Below are positions 60,042-64,000 of a stretch of 64,000 bases of DNA, one piece after another. A model generated the notes under the pieces. The model saw nothing but the letters and a program-made list of their open reading frames with translations, did no database searches and had not been told where the DNA came from. Location: NCBI GenBank assembly GCA_938049385.1, contig CALIBQ010000022.1, positions 1 through 64,000 on the forward strand, written 5' to 3'. This stretch comes from an uncultured Anaerolineae bacterium. Lineage in GTDB: Bacteria > Chloroflexota > Anaerolineae > JACIWP01. Positions within the stretch are counted from its first letter, which is position 1; each line of letters starts with the position of its first letter. Made by a program: the position numbers and the translations under genes.

Positions 60042-63026
60042 CTATTCCTCCTCAAGAATCGGGCGTCCGGGTGGGGTGCCCCGCAGTGCACTGCTGAGCG
60101 CATGGCTTTCCCCAGGCAGTCGCCGCACGATACAGCCGGCTTCCAGCAGTCTGCGCTCCGCTGATCCATCAATCTCGTCGGCATCGGCGACGATGGTCAC
60201 GTAGCGGGCCATCTGCGCCTCTTTGAGGCTGAACCCGACCACAGCGCCGGCGCGCCGGAGAAATTCGGACAGCAGTAGCACGCTGACCCAGGGGCCGGGT
60301 TGGGATTTTGCCGGCAGGAGCACGTAATGCTCCAGCAGTTTGGGGCGCACGCCGGCGGGGGCCGTCAGCTCGATTTCCCGGCTCTGCCGGCCGTCCAGGA
60401 TAATATCTCCCTGCGAGATGCCCAGCTCCTCGATGACCAGCGTATAGATGCCCGGGCCAAGGCCGGCAAAATGCCAGCGCCCGAAGCGGTCCGTGCGCTG
60501 TTCCCCGCGCAGTTCCCCGTCCGCGTCCATCAGCAGGACTCGCCGGCCGACCAGCGGCTCGCCGTCGGCGTTCAGCAGGCGGCCAGTCAGCTCGCTGTGG
60601 AACGGCTGCTGCGCCTCCACATCTTGGAAGGAGATGCTGTTCTCGCCATCCAGGGTGAAATCGGGCGACTGCCATCCTTGATAGCGCAAGCGGTAGGTAT
60701 CCGCCGGCAGGTCTGTGAAGCGGATTTCCTCCCCCGGCTCCGCGTGCGCCTGTCGGATCTCCCCCCAGCGCCGGCTTTCCAGCCGCAGGACGCCCGCAAA
60801 GGTGCGCCGGCTGATGCGCACCCGCACCTGACTGCCCATGGGAAAGCGCAGGAAGCCGGGGTTCCAGCCGTCCACAGTGACCCGACCGATTTCTCCCAGG
60901 CCCTCGGCCAGCACCGGGTATGTGCCGGCGGCTAGCCCTTCAAAAGTGAATGTATTCCCCTCCCGGCGGGATGGTTCGAGGGCAGGATGCTCTTCCTCTT
61001 GGCGCAGGGTGACGGCCGGCGGGTGTTCGGCACCTGCCAGCTCCACCTGGATGGTGCTGTGGCTGGCCGGGGCCGGGACCCTTACCCGCTGAAAATGGAC
61101 CTCGTACGAGATGGGTTCGCCGCGCCGGCCGGGAACTTCGGCCGTCTCTAGCCCCTCTGCCGTCTCGCTTTCTGCGTCGGGCGCGCGCACCCGCAGGAAA
61201 AAGGAGCCCGGCGTGTTGACGAACTCATAGTAGCCGGCGCTGTGCCCGGGGTCTGCGCCGCTGACGGCGGTCGGGAACTGGGTGCCTGGTGCGGCGTTCT
61301 CCCAGCCCATTTCCACGGTGATGCCGTTCAGCGGCTCATTGTTCTCGTCCCATACTTGGCCGAAGAAGATATGCCGGCCGGCGGTTTCCTCGCGGTCCAA
61401 CAGCCGGCGGGACGCCACCACAAAGCGCGCCTGGGGCGGAGGCGGCAGAACCATTTCCCCCTCCCAGGCGTTCCATCCGTCCAGGTAGATGCCCTGGATG
61501 CATCCACCGCCGGCCTGCAAAATATAGCTGCCTGCCGGCAGGTCCTCGAAGCGAAACCTCCCCGCGGTGTCGGTGATGGTGGCACGCGCTTCCTCGCCGG
61601 CGTGTAGGCGAACCTCGACGCCGGCACACGGCTCGCCGCTTGGCGAGCGGAGCAGACCGCGCACAGCGGACTGCCGGCCGTGCGGTAGGGTGAGCTGTAC
61701 TTCCTGGCGGGCGCCGGAATCCAACTGCATGGGGAGCACAATCCGCGGGTTGCCGTCCGCGCGCAGTTCGTAGCGGCCGGCGGGCAGTTCGCCGAAGCGG
61801 AAGCGCCCGCGCGCATTGGTGCGCGCGGCCGCCACCTCCTGGCCGTTGGCGATAAGCCGGATGGAGAGGTTATGGGCCGGCTGGCCCTGAGGGCCGATCG
61901 CCTGTCCCAAGATTTCCGCGTCCGCCGTGATAAAGGGGCGCTCCCCGCCGGACACTTCACGCAGGGCGTCTACTGCCGGCAGGTGGTCCCGGATACCGAA
62001 GGCCGATTCCCACCAGTCGCTGAACCAGGCCTGACTTTCCCAGCCCATGACGTGATGGCCCAGGCGGAAGTTGGCCAACAGCCAGTGGCAGGTGGTGAAG
62101 AGATAGGCCGGCGCCTGCGTCTGCATGAAGCGGTTGATCTGCACCGTCCACTCTTTGTGGATTTCAGGCGTCACGCGCGGGTAGCGCCGGTCATCGCGCC
62201 AGCCGATGACCGCGCCCCCTTCCGTGCCAATGACCGGCACGCTGTAGCCCAACGCCTCGCGCGCCATCAGGTCGGCCAGTTCGAAACAGCGCCAGCAGTC
62301 CGAATCCTCCTCGATGGTGCTCCCCGGGCGCTTGCCCTGCCGGCGCCACAGGTTGATGAGCTGGCGCGGCTGGCCATCCCATGCCCACTCCCCATGGCGT
62401 TCATACTCCTGGCGCGTCAGCGGTGTGCCTTCCTGATGCACCGGGTCGTAGGGATATTCGGGGGGATGATTGAGGGTGTAATTATGCACAGCGATCCAGG
62501 CACCCCGGGCGAAGATATCCGCCCGGCCTTTGCGCACCACCATCTCGATGAGGTTGGCCTTACTGCCTACCGAGAGCGCCGGCAGGCCCGGTAACCCGCC
62601 CAGCGCCAGGACGCGGTCGGCATCGTAGATGAACTGGTCCGCGACGATAGATATCCAGTCCGGGGGAAGCCGCTCATTCTGCCATTCCGCCGGCACATCC
62701 GGCTCATTGTTGGTCTCGAAGTAAACGACGCCGGCGTCCACCAGCCGGCGGATGGTCTCTTCCTCGCGATAGCTGAGCCGGCCGGGGTTGGGCCGCGGGC
62801 GGTAGATGCGCACAATGGGCATGATGTCGTAGCGCACCAGCCGGCGGCACAGCTCCACCGCGGAGCCATCCCCATCGTCCAGCACCTTGACCCATTTGAT
62901 ATGCATGCGCAGAAGCTCGTCGATCCAGGGCGACAGCGCATCTCCTGAGGGGTGCACGGTGCCGGGGGACCAGTGAATCCCCCAACCGTTGTCCCCTTTC
63001 GGCCGTGGGTACTGGCTGAGCTTCAT
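60042..63026 (-). CDS. Large multidomain protein: N-terminal glycoside-hydrolase-like TIM barrel, repeated carboxypeptidase-regulatory-like domains, C-terminal CWB2-like module
   Basis: GIHWSPGTVHPSGDALSPWIDELLRMHIKWVKVLDDGDGS...YFETNNEPDVP...; repeats such as GRFRFGELPAGRYELRADG, GRFRFEDLPAGSYILQAGG, GRWHFAGLGPGIYTLVIEE. Confidence 0.8.
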   Translation of the reverse strand: MKLSQYPRPKGDNGWGIHWSPGTVHPSGDALSPWIDELLRMHIKWVKVLDDGDGSAVELCRRLVRYDIMPIVRIYRPRPNPGRLSYREEETIRRLVDAGVVYFETNNEPDVPAEWQNERLPPDWISIVADQFIYDADRVLALGGLPGLPALSVGSKANLIEMVVRKGRADIFARGAWIAVHNYTLNHPPEYPYDPVHQEGTPLTRQEYERHGEWAWDGQPRQLINLWRRQGKRPGSTIEEDSDCWRCFELADLMAREALGYSVPVIGTEGGAVIGWRDDRRYPRVTPEIHKEWTVQINRFMQTQAPAYLFTTCHWLLANFRLGHHVMGWESQAWFSDWWESAFGIRDHLPAVDALREVSGGERPFITADAEILGQAIGPQGQPAHNLSIRLIANGQEVAAARTNARGRFRFGELPAGRYELRADGNPRIVLPMQLDSGARQEVQLTLPHGRQSAVRGLLRSPSGEPCAGVEVRLHAGEEARATITDTAGRFRFEDLPAGSYILQAGGGCIQGIYLDGWNAWEGEMVLPPPPQARFVVASRRLLDREETAGRHIFFGQVWDENNEPLNGITVEMGWENAAPGTQFPTAVSGADPGHSAGYYEFVNTPGSFFLRVRAPDAESETAEGLETAEVPGRRGEPISYEVHFQRVRVPAPASHSTIQVELAGAEHPPAVTLRQEEEHPALEPSRREGNTFTFEGLAAGTYPVLAEGLGEIGRVTVDGWNPGFLRFPMGSQVRVRISRRTFAGVLRLESRRWGEIRQAHAEPGEEIRFTDLPADTYRLRYQGWQSPDFTLDGENSISFQDVEAQQPFHSELTGRLLNADGEPLVGRRVLLMDADGELRGEQRTDRFGRWHFAGLGPGIYTLVIEELGISQGDIILDGRQSREIELTAPAGVRPKLLEHYVLLPAKSQPGPWVSVLLLSEFLRRAGAVVGFSLKEAQMARYVTIVADADEIDGSAERRLLEAGCIVRRLPGESHALSSALRGTPPGRPILEEE

Positions 63027-63053
63027 GGTCTGGCCGCTCTTCCCCCCAACATA

Positions 63054-63770
63054 TCAGGCGGATTGGGGCATTTTCTGGCGCACGATCTCGTCAAATATCT
63101 CGATGATAGCCCGGCGCTGTTCGCCGGTCAGGTATCCCTGTTTGTTCGCAGTCTGGCGGACGAAAGGCTTGACCTGGTCAGGGCGCAGGGCCGGCACCGC
63201 CGGCTCCTCCACGACCAGGCGGGCGCGCGGGTTCCCAAAGAGCACCGCGCCGCGCACGACCACGTCACCCAGGTCCGGCCGCTTCTCGGCGATCAACTGC
63301 CGCACCTTCTGTACCAGCATCTCCAGGTCCGCCGGCGGGTTGCCCAGCGCCTCCTGCCCGAAGAAGAGCAGGGCGCGGGCGATGGTCATCTTCTGGCGCC
63401 ACCGCCGGCCGGTGCAGTAGATCTCCCCATCCTGCGGCTTCACCAGAAAGACGAAGACGCCGGTCGGGCCTACCAACACGTGGTCCGCCGGCGGGAAATA
63501 ATGGTAGAGCTTGAACTGCTTGCCCACACCCTTGAGGGATTTGTCCAGCATCTCGTCGGCGCGGGGATGGCGCGCCCAGCGCATGACATTGTAACTGCCG
63601 ATCTGGCTGACCAGGAAGCCCAGGACAAGGGCCGCCATGGTAAGGTAGAGATACTCTTCCCGGAAGCTTGCTACCAGGCCGCCGGCCAGGATGAGCAGGC
63701 CGGCCAGGCTGGCGTATTTCCCGATCTTCTCCCCGCGCTTGACCAGCTTCTCGTTGATGACGACTTCCAT
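63054..63770 (-). CDS. Membrane protein with NERD-like nuclease-related domain (tentative)
   Basis: MEVVINEKLVKRGEKIGKYASLAGLLILAGG...LKGVGKQFKLYHYFPPADHVLVGPTGVFVFLVKPQDGEIYCTGRRW. Confidence 0.7.
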   Translation of the reverse strand: MEVVINEKLVKRGEKIGKYASLAGLLILAGGLVASFREEYLYLTMAALVLGFLVSQIGSYNVMRWARHPRADEMLDKSLKGVGKQFKLYHYFPPADHVLVGPTGVFVFLVKPQDGEIYCTGRRWRQKMTIARALLFFGQEALGNPPADLEMLVQKVRQLIAEKRPDLGDVVVRGAVLFGNPRARLVVEEPAVPALRPDQVKPFVRQTANKQGYLTGEQRRAIIEIFDEIVRQKMPQSA

Positions 63771-63807
63771 GACGACTCCGCGCTTCTCCTTCTGTGATAA
63801 TCCCAGG

Positions 63808-64000
63808 TTATAATTCCAGGGCTTCTTCCGCTTCCTCTTCCACACCCATTTGCTCTGCGATATCTTGGCGGATGCCCTCCAGCACCCCGCCGGCGACCGC
63901 CTGAGCGGCCACGCGCAGGGCACTGCGCACCGCCCAACCGTTGGAGCGGCCGTGTCCGATGATGACCACGCCGTCCACCCCCAACAGGACCGCGCCGCCG
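63808..64000 (-). CDS. plsX: PlsX phosphate acyltransferase, C-terminal part only (5' end outside window)
   Basis: Manual minus-strand translation: GGAVLLGVDGVVIIGHGRSNGWAVRSALRVAAQAVAGGVLEGIRQDIAEQMGVEEEAEEALEL*; typical PlsX end. Open at the right edge, so absent from the ORF track. Confidence 0.85.
   Translation of the reverse strand, partial: GGAVLLGVDGVVIIGHGRSNGWAVRSALRVAAQAVAGGVLEGIRQDIAEQMGVEEEAEEALEL

Overview
This 64 kb, GC-rich bacterial window resembles Chloroflexota/Anaerolineae in gene content and in its secreted proteins with Thr/Pro-rich linkers (taxonomy is an inference). Housekeeping content: gap-pgk-tpiA, yvcK, lexA, guaB, a partial plsX at the right edge, and a long purine operon (purL-purQ-purB-purC-purE-purF-purD-purM-purN). 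Accessory content: two non-pyrrolysine MttB-family methyltransferases interleaved with a dipeptide/oligopeptide-type ABC importer; an uncharacterised eight-gene cluster (about 32.6-40.4 kb) with membrane proteins, a double zinc ribbon carrying PDWL-type repeats, and a MutL-like ATPase; and several large extracellular/beta-sandwich proteins. The strongest finding is a peroxiredoxin whose peroxidatic Cys codon is an in-frame TGA (18380-18382), followed by a SECIS-like hairpin: a likely selenoprotein split in two by the ORF track. A second same-frame interruption (TAG at 3666-3668) lies inside a predicted beta-sandwich domain of a secreted protein. Other observations: a PurS-PurS-PurL fusion, a class II-like PurE without purK, an Xer-like recombinase with degenerate catalytic residues, at least two dispersed palindromic repeat families, and a visibly over-abundant GCCGGC palindrome. 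All assignments come from reading the sequence and recalling protein families; no searches were run.
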